The notes beneath the pieces were generated by a model. That model was not told the DNA's origin. It was given only the letters and a program-made list of their open reading frames with translations, and ran no database searches. Shown here piece after piece: positions 1 through 5,826 of a stretch of 5,826 bases of DNA; position 1 is the stretch's first letter, and each line of letters opens with the position of its first letter. This DNA comes from Phycisphaerales bacterium UBA1910. GTDB lineage: Bacteria > Planctomycetota > Phycisphaerae > Phycisphaerales > UBA1924. The DNA lies in NCBI GenBank assembly GCA_002337545.1, contig DDGE01000007.1:42387-48212 (forward strand), in the 5' to 3' direction. Made by a program: the position numbers and the translations under genes.

Positions 1-741
1 GGCGCGACCGCACGCAAGTACGCCCACAAGATCCCCTACCTCGTCAAGTTCAACCACAACGAGCTGATGACCTACCCCAACACCTTCAACCAGATCCCCT
101 TCGGCACCATCAAGCAGTGCTGGGAGATGGGCGCGGCCGCGGTCGGCGCGACGATCTACTTCGGCTCCGAGGAGTCCAACCAGCAGATCCAGTATGTCGC
201 CGACATGTTCGCCGAGGCCCACGAGTACGGCATGGTCACCGTCCTCTGGTGCTACATCCGAAACAACGCGTTCAAGGTCGACGGCGTGGACTACCACAGC
301 TCGTCCGACCTCACCAGCCAGGCCAACCACCTCGGCGTCACCATCCAGGCCGACATCATCAAGCAGAAGCTGCCCACCAATAACGGCGGCTACTCCGCGC
401 TCAACACCGGCGACTCGTCCTACGGCAAGTTCAACACCGGCATCTACACCGACCTGAACTCCAGCGACGAGAAGGGACAGGGCGGTCACCCGATTGACCT
501 GTGCCGCTACCAGATCGCCAACTGCTACATGGGCCGCTCGCCGCTGATCAACTCGGGCGGCGCATCGTCAGGCGCGAGCGACCTCAAGGAAGCCGTCACC
601 ACGGCCGTCATCAACAAACGCGCCGGCGGCATGGGCCTGATCTCGGGCCGCAAGGCCTTCCAGCGCCCGATGGGCGAGGGTGCCGCGCTGCTCAACGCGA
701 TTCAGGATGTGTATCTGGACGACAGTGTGACGATCGCCTAA
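1..741 (+). CDS. fbaB: Class I fructose-bisphosphate aldolase, DhnA/FbaB type (5'-truncated by window)
   Basis: Catalyses reversible cleavage of fructose 1,6-bisphosphate to DHAP and glyceraldehyde 3-phosphate through a lysine Schiff base; cytoplasmic, glycolysis/gluconeogenesis. The reading frame is open from base 1, so the first visible ATG (67) is internal; 246 C-terminal residues are present of a family length of about 350. Recognised from blocks nearly identical to those I recall for E. coli FbaB: LVKFNHN (14-20 of the fragment), [11 protein letters not shown] (49-59), [17 protein letters not shown] with the likely Schiff-base lysine at fragment residue 121 (codon 361-363), CYMGR, the phosphate-binding INSGG (183-187), [16 protein letters not shown] (204-220) and the ending [12 protein letters not shown]. 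The lysine is placed by analogy with the ADIIK motif of related DhnA proteins such as LsrF. It is the only plus-strand gene and converges on the gene ending at 764. Promoter and start lie outside the window. The stop is TAA. Confidence 0.96.
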   Translation, partial: GATARKYAHKIPYLVKFNHNELMTYPNTFNQIPFGTIKQCWEMGAAAVGATIYFGSEESNQQIQYVADMFAEAHEYGMVTVLWCYIRNNAFKVDGVDYHSSSDLTSQANHLGVTIQADIIKQKLPTNNGGYSALNTGDSSYGKFNTGIYTDLNSSDEKGQGGHPIDLCRYQIANCYMGRSPLINSGGASSGASDLKEAVTTAVINKRAGGMGLISGRKAFQRPMGEGAALLNAIQDVYLDDSVTIA

Positions 742-763
742 TCGGCAAATCCAACTGAGACCA

Positions 764-2230
764 TCAAGGCCCCGTCGATTCCGGCGGGGCTTTTTCTTGC
801 GCCCGCTCGGCCTCCCACTGTTCCTGAGATTTGACGGCGTCGCTGTACAGCACATCCACCTCACCATCCCACGCAGTCTCGGCTTCGGCGATCCGCAGCG
901 CCTGCTCCGGACTGCCCCGGATTACCACCCGCAGCGTCCCCTTGTCGCGCGCCTCGTTCGACCTGATGCCGAAAGCATTGTACTGATCCATGGTTGTGCC
1001 CTGCATAGTCGAACTCCGCGTAACCCATTCACCATCCATCGCCATCCACCAGTGCTTCGACCTGCCGAGCGGTTCCTCGCCATCGAAGACCTCCGCCTCG
1101 ATCGCGAAGGCGATGCGATCGAACTCGGGGCTGAGCCAGTCATCAAGAAACCCCGGATCATCCAGCGTTCTCGCGACGCCAGGAGCCACCAGCGCGACCA
1201 TCGCATCCCGGATCTGCGCATTGTCGACTGTATCCAGCACCTTGTCGATACCCGGAGCGACGGTCCAACTGATCGTGAACCGTTCAGTCTTGGCCGGCTC
1301 GGACTCGGGTGTTCGATTCCGAACCCGCTCCCTGAATACACTCAGCTCCAACTCCGCCTCGATCCGATCGCCCGCCTCACCGATGGGTTCGATATCAAAG
1401 TGAGACCTGAACCCGTAAACCACGATGTCCTCGTGCCCCTCGATCCGCAGGATTGCTTGTTCGTTCAGATCACCCTCCACAGGCCAGCGAGGACGCTCGA
1501 AACCCGAATAGATCGTGACCCTTGCCCCCGCCGGCCAGACCGACCGTGTACTCGGGTTCCACGGTGGCAGGGTATGCGAAAGCTTCTCGAACACCTCATT
1601 GAGCGCTTCATCGGCGGGCGTGCCATCCGGATACTGCCACCCACCGCCCGGTGCTTTGAATCGGAATGCCTGACCGCCGATCCAGTCGCCGCTTGTTTGT
1701 ATCCAGCGAGGAGAACCGGGCGGGGCGTAAAAGTTGCCCTCTGTCATCCGGCGGAGCACCGACAGGACCTCCTCATTGGTCATGGTGCGCCCCGTCTTCA
1801 GGCCGCCATGATCAGGATGCATCGTCGCAATAAGCCTGTCGATCAAGACCCCGCCCGGGTTGGCGTCGAGCTTTGTTGTATCAGTCCCATGCACCGGGAC
1901 CAGCTCCGCGAGCATCCACGACGGCATCCGCTGGTAGTACGATCCGAGCGGAACAAACATGAATGCGGGCAGCGCGACCAGTGCCACCACCCCGACCGCC
2001 ACCATCCGCTTGTGCCTCCGAACCCGGCGCAGCGACCGCTCCCGCTCGTGCACCCGCCCGCACTGCGTGCACTTCACCGGCACTTCGCCCGCATCGCTCA
2101 GGTCATACCGACACTTGCGGCACCGCCGCGCTGGCCGCCCGCGGAACCCCGGGCGATCCCAGAACAGGCCAGCACCGATCAGCACAAGCGATAGAACAAA
2201 CAGCACTCCACTTGAAATCATCCAAATCAT
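764..2230 (-). CDS. Two-helix membrane protein with cytoplasmic zinc ribbon, function unknown (paralogue A)
   Basis: 488 aa from the ATG at 2230. I recognise no enzyme family. Order: hydrophobic helix 4-24, loop with DRPG and basic residues, a four-cysteine zinc ribbon (C37-x2-C40 and C54-x2-C57, the only cysteines in the protein), a basic stretch RRVRRHKR (69-75), a second helix about 77-96, then about 390 residues that look soluble and mixed alpha/beta. By the positive-inside rule the ribbon is cytoplasmic and the large C-terminal part is outside or periplasmic. The C-terminal tail is rich in E, Q, A and P. The frame is open back to 2293, but I chose 2230 because the resulting N-terminus (MIW, helix, WDRPG, RCRKC) matches the neighbouring paralogue with both CxxC pairs starting at residue 37, and because a promoter lies just before it. 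Its stop (764-766) lies within the fbaB 3' region. A long antisense frame over the same DNA looks spurious. Confidence 0.8.
   Translation of the reverse strand: MIWMISSGVLFVLSLVLIGAGLFWDRPGFRGRPARRCRKCRYDLSDAGEVPVKCTQCGRVHERERSLRRVRRHKRMVAVGVVALVALPAFMFVPLGSYYQRMPSWMLAELVPVHGTDTTKLDANPGGVLIDRLIATMHPDHGGLKTGRTMTNEEVLSVLRRMTEGNFYAPPGSPRWIQTSGDWIGGQAFRFKAPGGGWQYPDGTPADEALNEVFEKLSHTLPPWNPSTRSVWPAGARVTIYSGFERPRWPVEGDLNEQAILRIEGHEDIVVYGFRSHFDIEPIGEAGDRIEAELELSVFRERVRNRTPESEPAKTERFTISWTVAPGIDKVLDTVDNAQIRDAMVALVAPGVARTLDDPGFLDDWLSPEFDRIAFAIEAEVFDGEEPLGRSKHWWMAMDGEWVTRSSTMQGTTMDQYNAFGIRSNEARDKGTLRVVIRGSPEQALRIAEAETAWDGEVDVLYSDAVKSQEQWEAERAQEKAPPESTGP
769..795 (+). terminator. Intrinsic terminator of fbaB
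   Basis: The 9-bp stem 769-777 / 782-790 (GCCCCGTCG with CGGCGGGGC, one G-U pair) closes a 4-nt loop and is followed directly by five T (791-795). It lies 27 bases after the fbaB stop codon. AAG before the stem can extend pairing into the T run. On the minus strand the stem is followed by TTGATGG, not a T run, so it should work for fbaB only. It lies inside the last codons of the convergent gene. Confidence 0.9.
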
Positions 2231-2236
2231 GATGCC

Positions 2237-2242
2237 AGTATA
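2237..2242 (-). promoter_or_regulatory. Candidate -10 box (TATACT) of paralogue A, leaderless arrangement
   Basis: The minus strand reads TATACT, then six bases, then ATG (2230-2228). A -10 at this distance puts the transcript start on or next to the A of ATG. No Shine-Dalgarno sequence precedes the ATG. No good -35 is present at 16-18 bp; TTGTCA lies only 12 bp upstream, which is too close. The hexamer match is seen; promoter activity is inferred. Confidence 0.5.
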
Positions 2243-2263
2243 ACGAGTGTCGTCTGACAACAA

Positions 2264-2279
2264 AGCATACAAGTATGCT
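2264..2279. promoter_or_regulatory. Perfect 16-bp palindrome, candidate operator or activator site
   Basis: AGCATAC (2264-2270) and GTATGCT (2273-2279) are perfect inverted repeats around two central bases (AA on the + strand). The centre, 2271.5, lies 41.5 bases upstream of the start site predicted from the TATACT box. A dimeric regulator could bind there. It is not followed by a T run, so a terminator is unlikely. The regulator is unknown. Confidence 0.4.
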
Positions 2280-2411
2280 CGGCGATGACACACGGCTCAC
2301 AATACAACTCCGCCTCTCACAAGCACAACTTGGCAAACGGCCCCAAACCATGACGCGATCGGATCGTGACGGTCAAATGCAGTGCTTCCTTGTACCTGCG
2401 GATAAACACGC

Positions 2412-4079
2412 TCAGTTTCCAAGGTAGCTCATCGCGTGCTCAGGCGCAATTCCGTTCACAATGAACTGCGTCATCTCTTCGGGTGTCCAGTTGGGGATCT
2501 CGAACTCGAGCTCACCCGAGTAGTACACATTCGCGTCGACGCCGCCAAGGTTGTAGAACCGACCGGCCCGCAACGGCTTGACGCGAACGACATAGTGCCC
2601 CTCCGCGTCGGGATGAATCGGGAGCATGTACCCCGTGTACTTCACCTCGCCCGGCGTCGGGACCGGCTGAATGCCCCTCGCCTCGATGCGCTTGCGTGGG
2701 ATCACCGACCAGGTGTGCTTCTCGCTCGAGAGCACGGGCAGGGCACGACTCGGCACGCGCCCGTTTGTATCCGAACTGTCGAGCTTGAAGTACACATCCA
2801 GCTCGCCACCGAATACGAAAGACTTTGCCGAGAACTGGTGGCGAAGGGACATCGCCTTGAACTCAATCACAGGAACCCATTTCTCCTGCTGGCGGCTGTG
2901 CACCAGTTTGAGCTTGGCGTTGAGGCGCGACTCGATGTCCTCTCTTGACTCAACCGACTCATCGAGCTGCACACTCAGTTCTGTATTGATGTTCACCTTC
3001 GAACGAACCGATGTGTACCCAACCCGTTCCCAATGCTCATTCCCAAACCGCCCGCTCGATTCCTCATAGATCTCGATCGGCGTCGTGATCTGTGTCTCGC
3101 TCGCGATGTTCCACGCGCCCCCCAGCGGGATCGTATCGAAATGAATCAGGTGCCCGTCGCGATCGACCAAAAATGTCGAATCCCATTGAAAAGCCTCGAT
3201 CTCCGAAATCGGCCCTTCGGGCGATCCGCCCCTTCGCGGCGGGTCCACTCTCGATCTGATTGTGGCCCCCATCGTGGGGTACCCCTTCATGAACGCGTCG
3301 CCGTTTCCGATCGAAAGCCGATACGAACGATCCTTCAATCGCCGCACCCGCATCGTGCCGTACATGATCTGGTCACCCGCGATCGTGTCCGGATGGTCTA
3401 TCTCGATGTAGATCTGTTTGTTGAACCACGCTTCTTCCTCGCTCGACATCCCGTTATTGCGAGCGATCGTCGAGAGAACAGACTTGAACGCATTCCCTTT
3501 CGCGGTGGATGAATCCGTAATGACCCCGATCGGCTCTCGCTTTGCGAGCATCATCACAAGGCGACAATCGAGCCATCCGAACGAGCCTGCACGCTTTGAC
3601 TGTCCCGCCCCGTGTTCCTTGCTCAGCTGATCGAGGATCGACTCCTGAAACTTCGTCGTCGTGTACTTGGGGTCATAGAACGACATCGAAGAACCCGGCT
3701 CTTCAGAAAGGAACGGCATCGTGAGGATGAGCCCCGCATCCGGGATCGCGTACGACCATCCACCTGATTGAATCTTCGGCGTTGCCTGTGCCGCGTAGGC
3801 CAACAGGAGCAGCACCACCGCGAGCGCGAGCTGCCGAGGGTGTCGACGGGTGCGAGACATGCTCAGAAGCGAGACATGCGCCCGCCCGCACTCGGGGCAG
3901 GTGACCGGATGATCACGCCCCACCGCTTCGAGCCCCTCCGCCTTGCTCAAGTCGTACCAGCACTTGCGGCACCGCAGCTTCGACCGCCCGCGTCGACCGG
4001 GGCGATCCCAAAGCAACGCACGCAACGCCGCGATTCCTGCGAAACCAAGAAACACCCAATAGAGAACTGTCCAGATCAT
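2412..4079 (-). CDS. Two-helix membrane protein with cytoplasmic zinc ribbon, function unknown (paralogue B)
   Basis: 555 aa from the ATG at 4079; a TTG one codon upstream (4082) is the only longer start. Function not recognised. Order: helix about 4-24, WDRPGRRGR, zinc ribbon C37-x2-C40 and C61-x2-C64 (CPECGRAH), basic stretch SRTRRHPRQ (75-83), second helix about 84-99 ending AQA, then about 455 residues predicted to lie outside the membrane. The second helix plus AQA resembles a signal anchor or cleavable region. The C-terminal part appears rich in beta strands (for example residues 355-372 and 405-432) and has one further cysteine, C172. It shares start, helix, WDRPG and RCRKCxYDLS with the gene at 764-2230, but the rest has diverged strongly. 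It lies 50 bp after the epimerase gene, on the same strand, with its own candidate promoter and no Shine-Dalgarno sequence. A sensory, assembly or surface role is possible but unsupported. Confidence 0.85.
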   Translation of the reverse strand: MIWTVLYWVFLGFAGIAALRALLWDRPGRRGRSKLRCRKCWYDLSKAEGLEAVGRDHPVTCPECGRAHVSLLSMSRTRRHPRQLALAVVLLLLAYAAQATPKIQSGGWSYAIPDAGLILTMPFLSEEPGSSMSFYDPKYTTTKFQESILDQLSKEHGAGQSKRAGSFGWLDCRLVMMLAKREPIGVITDSSTAKGNAFKSVLSTIARNNGMSSEEEAWFNKQIYIEIDHPDTIAGDQIMYGTMRVRRLKDRSYRLSIGNGDAFMKGYPTMGATIRSRVDPPRRGGSPEGPISEIEAFQWDSTFLVDRDGHLIHFDTIPLGGAWNIASETQITTPIEIYEESSGRFGNEHWERVGYTSVRSKVNINTELSVQLDESVESREDIESRLNAKLKLVHSRQQEKWVPVIEFKAMSLRHQFSAKSFVFGGELDVYFKLDSSDTNGRVPSRALPVLSSEKHTWSVIPRKRIEARGIQPVPTPGEVKYTGYMLPIHPDAEGHYVVRVKPLRAGRFYNLGGVDANVYYSGELEFEIPNWTPEEMTQFIVNGIAPEHAMSYLGN

Positions 4080-4085
4080 CAACAG

Positions 4086-4091
4086 AATGTA
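4086..4091 (-). promoter_or_regulatory. Candidate -10 box (TACATT) of paralogue B, leaderless arrangement
   Basis: The minus strand reads TACATT, then six bases (CTGTTG), then ATG (4079-4077), the same spacing as at the other paralogue. No Shine-Dalgarno sequence is present. The match to TATAAT is modest and no clear -35 is seen at 16-18 bp, so this rests mainly on the shared geometry. The 50-bp gap it lies in (4080-4129) is AT-rich next to the epimerase stop and holds no terminator that I can see. Confidence 0.35.
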
Positions 4092-4129
4092 CCGATTACA
4101 TCAGGGGCATGATCGCGCAATTCTAATAT

Positions 4130-5350
4130 TTATCCTTGCCCTGGCTGACCCCCTGCTTTGTGAGCCGCCCAGAGCTTGAGCACCTCCTGCTCGCGCTCGG
4201 CAGGAAGCCCGCCTCGGATTCGAGCTCGCCACTGCGCCGCGAACTCAGCCCCGCGCTCTGCCTCAAGCTCATTGCCACGCTCGATAAAGTAGCTCAGCGC
4301 ACTCCACGCGGTGTCGTCGATGTGTCGCGTCTTGAGGCCCGCCTTGATCGACTTGGCCGTGCTCAGTTGCCCCTGCCCCTCGTACCCCGCAACCGAGTTG
4401 GGCACCCACGCGGGCATGTGCTGCCAGGCGTTCACACCGTTCTCGCTCAGGAAATCCGCATCGACCCACTCAATCTCCGTCTTCACATCGAGCTTCTTCT
4501 CTGCAACACGCACCGCGCTCTGCACCATATCCCTGCTCGTCCGCTCGCCAGCTGGAGATATGCCGTTGTAAATCCCCATGTGACGCTGCTCGATGCAGTG
4601 GATCATGAAATCACCAAGGTCGCGCACATCGATGTACTGCACAAAGTCGTCGCCGCTGCCCGGCCCGATCATCGTCCCACCCTCACTGGCACGGACTGGC
4701 CAGTAGGTGTACCGTCCGGTCGTGTCGCGCTCGCCCACGATCAGGCCCGGACGAATCACGCATACCTTGCCCGGGAAGAGATCCTCGGCCGCGCGTTCGA
4801 CGCGCGCCTTCATCGCGCCGTACACCTCCGGCGTCACCTCGCGGTGTGAAGTAACCTGCGCTGCCCGTTCGTCGCTGATCTCTGCCAGCGGGGCCGTTTC
4901 ATCCATGCCCGGCGTTTCCCGGCCCGCGTACACGCTCGTCGTCGAGATTACCACATACTGACCCATCGCGGGCAGCAGGATCTTCATCGAGTCCGTCACC
5001 GTCTCGGGCACATAGGTAAAGGTATCGATCACCGCATCAAACTTCCGACCGTCCGCAACCAGCTTCTCCAGCCCGCTCAGATCCGTGTAGCGATCGCCCT
5101 GGATGTGCTCCAGATCCGGGAACAAGTCGGGCGCGGTCTGGCCTCGATTGAACAGCGTGACCTCGTGCCCGTTGGCAATCGCCCGACGAACCGTCGGCGG
5201 GCCCGCGAAACCTGTCCCGCCCAGGAACAGGATCCTCATTGGCTTCCGCGATCGCGGCAACATAACCGCCCCCATGGCGCTGCTCGCCATCGCTGCCGTG
5301 ATCCCGATCGCGCCCGCCTGTCCCAAGAACGCCCGTCGTGTGCTCGTCAT
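4130..5350 (-). CDS. NAD-dependent epimerase/dehydratase (extended SDR) with Tat signal peptide
   Basis: 406 aa. The N-terminus is a Tat-type signal: TRRAFLG with R5-R6, then a mild hydrophobic stretch (AGAIGITAAMASSAMGAVM, about 12-30). The rest is an extended short-chain dehydrogenase/reductase. The nucleotide-binding loop GGTGFAG is at 44-50, FNRG follows the second strand (67-70), TTSVYAG is at 137-143 and the catalytic pair YGAMK (YxxxK) is at 177-181. RPGLIVGERD (200-209) and the DVRDLGDFM region (241-249) are typical of sugar-nucleotide epimerase relatives. All catalytic motifs look intact, so it is probably active on a nucleotide-sugar or similar substrate, which cannot be named from sequence. 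The start at 5350 is supported by GGGAG six bases upstream and by the ATGA overlap with the upstream transporter gene, implying coupled translation. A second in-frame ATG (M38, 5239) sits just before the Rossmann fold and would give a signal-less form. Confidence 0.88.
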   Translation of the reverse strand: MTSTRRAFLGQAGAIGITAAMASSAMGAVMLPRSRKPMRILFLGGTGFAGPPTVRRAIANGHEVTLFNRGQTAPDLFPDLEHIQGDRYTDLSGLEKLVADGRKFDAVIDTFTYVPETVTDSMKILLPAMGQYVVISTTSVYAGRETPGMDETAPLAEISDERAAQVTSHREVTPEVYGAMKARVERAAEDLFPGKVCVIRPGLIVGERDTTGRYTYWPVRASEGGTMIGPGSGDDFVQYIDVRDLGDFMIHCIEQRHMGIYNGISPAGERTSRDMVQSAVRVAEKKLDVKTEIEWVDADFLSENGVNAWQHMPAWVPNSVAGYEGQGQLSTAKSIKAGLKTRHIDDTAWSALSYFIERGNELEAERGAEFAAQWRARIRGGLPAEREQEVLKLWAAHKAGGQPGQG

Positions 5351-5826
5351 GTCGTACTCCCAGTTGGCCCCAGCGCCCCGCCGGGGATTGTTGATGTCGG
5401 ATTCAGTTCGATCTCGTTTGATTCATCCATGCCCGATGCACGCCGATGCTGTGCCCGCGCCAGCGCAAACGCCAGCCCGCCCCACAGCACCGCCAAAGGC
5501 GCGGCGACCATCGCCATGCCCACCAACCCCAGCCCCACACCCGCGATTGCCCGCTCCACGCCCGTGCCCGCGACATCGCCGCCGCGGTACAGAAACACAT
5601 CCACGATCGGCTTGGCCTTGTACTTCTCGCCCATCGGCACCACGGAGAACAGCGTCTCGCGTGCAGGGCGGATCACCGCGTACCGGGTTGCGCGATGCAA
5701 AGCATTAAAAGTCGCAAACACCGCGAACACCTGCCACCCCTGCACGCCCTCGATCCGGCTCACCCATGCGAGCAACGCGAATCCAGCCAGCGTCACGATC
5801 GGCAGCAACGCCAGCGCCACCCCGAT
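5347..5826 (-). CDS. ATP/ADP translocase-like (NTP/NDP exchange, MFS-related) membrane transporter, C-terminal part
   Basis: The reading frame is open to the window edge, so the start is missing; 159 C-terminal residues are visible. Hydrophobic segments lie at about 3-22, 31-45 and 93-124. Between them is the block RYAVIRPARETLF (48-60), EKYKAK (67-72) and VFLYRGGD (77-84), which I associate with bacterial proteins annotated as ATP/ADP translocase-like or NTP/NDP exchange transporters (COG3202 type). The protein ends in a polar tail of about 25 residues (DESNEIELNPTSTIP onward) after the last helix. The stop TGA overlaps the epimerase start (ATGA), so the two are likely one operon. In free-living planctomycete-like bacteria the substrate of such proteins is not known to be ATP, so the substrate is left open. 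A general MFS permease is the alternative. Confidence 0.72.
   Translation of the reverse strand: MGVALALLPIVTLAGFALLAWVSRIEGVQGWQVFAVFATFNALHRATRYAVIRPARETLFSVVPMGEKYKAKPIVDVFLYRGGDVAGTGVERAIAGVGLGLVGMAMVAAPLAVLWGGLAFALARAQHRRASGMDESNEIELNPTSTIPGGALGPTGSTT
5357..5361 (-). promoter_or_regulatory. Ribosome binding site of the epimerase gene
   Basis: GGGAG on the minus strand, six bases before the ATG at 5350. It lies inside the last codons of the upstream gene and fixes the start that includes the Tat signal. Unlike this gene, the two zinc-ribbon genes have no such site. Confidence 0.7.

Larger units (their letters stand above)
2231..2411. other. Intergenic region between the two paralogues
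   Basis: 181 bp between the stop of the upstream paralogue (2412) and the ATG of the downstream one. The 2230 end carries the candidate -10 box and the palindrome. In the remaining part (about 2280-2411) I see no stem followed by a T run, so there is no clear terminator for the upstream gene and some read-through into the downstream gene is possible. No convincing small gene was found. Confidence 0.6.

Noticed and set aside
797..2194. A 465-residue open frame on the + strand, opposite paralogue A
   Set aside because: Its translation is rich in R, P and H with no recognisable domain, as expected from the reverse of a GC-rich gene. The minus-strand product has membrane helices, a four-cysteine zinc ribbon and a paralogue next door. 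It also begins right after the fbaB terminator without a ribosome binding site.
2231..2293. Upstream extension of paralogue A (start at 2293)
   Set aside because: It would add 21 residues with no counterpart in the other paralogue and would run across the candidate -10 box and the palindrome. The ATG at 2230 matches the start of paralogue B.
2340..2411. GATC-rich short inverted repeats after the stop of paralogue B as a terminator
   Set aside because: The stems are only 4 bp and no T run follows on the minus strand.
4136..4849. A 237-residue open frame on the + strand, opposite the epimerase
   Set aside because: It is antisense to a gene with clear SDR motifs, and its low-complexity L/R/H/P composition has no domain.
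5372..5389. GC-rich CCCCGGCGGGG hairpin before the epimerase start
   Set aside because: It is a short 4-bp stem within the coding end of the transporter gene, does not cover the ribosome binding site and has no T run. It is probably a by-product of the base composition.

Overview
The window is GC-rich DNA (low-GC stretches only between genes) that most resembles a planctomycete, probably of the Phycisphaerae type. This rests on three things: two membrane proteins that start with a transmembrane helix, a CRKC..CxxCG zinc ribbon and a second helix, an arrangement I associate with that group; a Tat-tagged NAD-dependent epimerase; and an ATP/ADP-translocase-like transporter. The assignment is inference from protein style, not from a marker gene.

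Layout. The left end (1-741, + strand) holds the last 246 residues of a DhnA-type class I fructose-bisphosphate aldolase (fbaB), closed by a strong intrinsic terminator at 769-795. Everything else is on the minus strand. From right to left these are: the C-terminal end of a multi-membrane-span transporter of the ATP/ADP translocase / MFS-like class (5347-5826, running off the window); a Tat-signal-bearing NAD-dependent epimerase/dehydratase (4130-5350) that overlaps the transporter by ATGA; then two tandem, related membrane proteins of unknown function, 555 aa (2412-4079) and 488 aa (764-2230). The last one converges on fbaB, and its final codons lie inside the fbaB terminator.

How the genes relate. 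The transporter and epimerase look like one translationally coupled unit. The two zinc-ribbon membrane proteins look like duplicated members of one family. Each appears to have its own promoter, with a TANNNT -10 box exactly 6 nt before ATG and no Shine-Dalgarno sequence, which suggests leaderless mRNAs. The downstream one also has a perfect 16-bp palindrome centred at -41.5 from its predicted start site. The fbaB gene is a housekeeping glycolysis/gluconeogenesis gene and is probably unrelated. No RNA genes, CRISPR arrays, insertion sequences or origins were seen. The two non-coding stretches are short (181 and 50 bp). Nothing here amounts to an obvious new defence or mobile system; the least explained part is the zinc-ribbon membrane protein pair.
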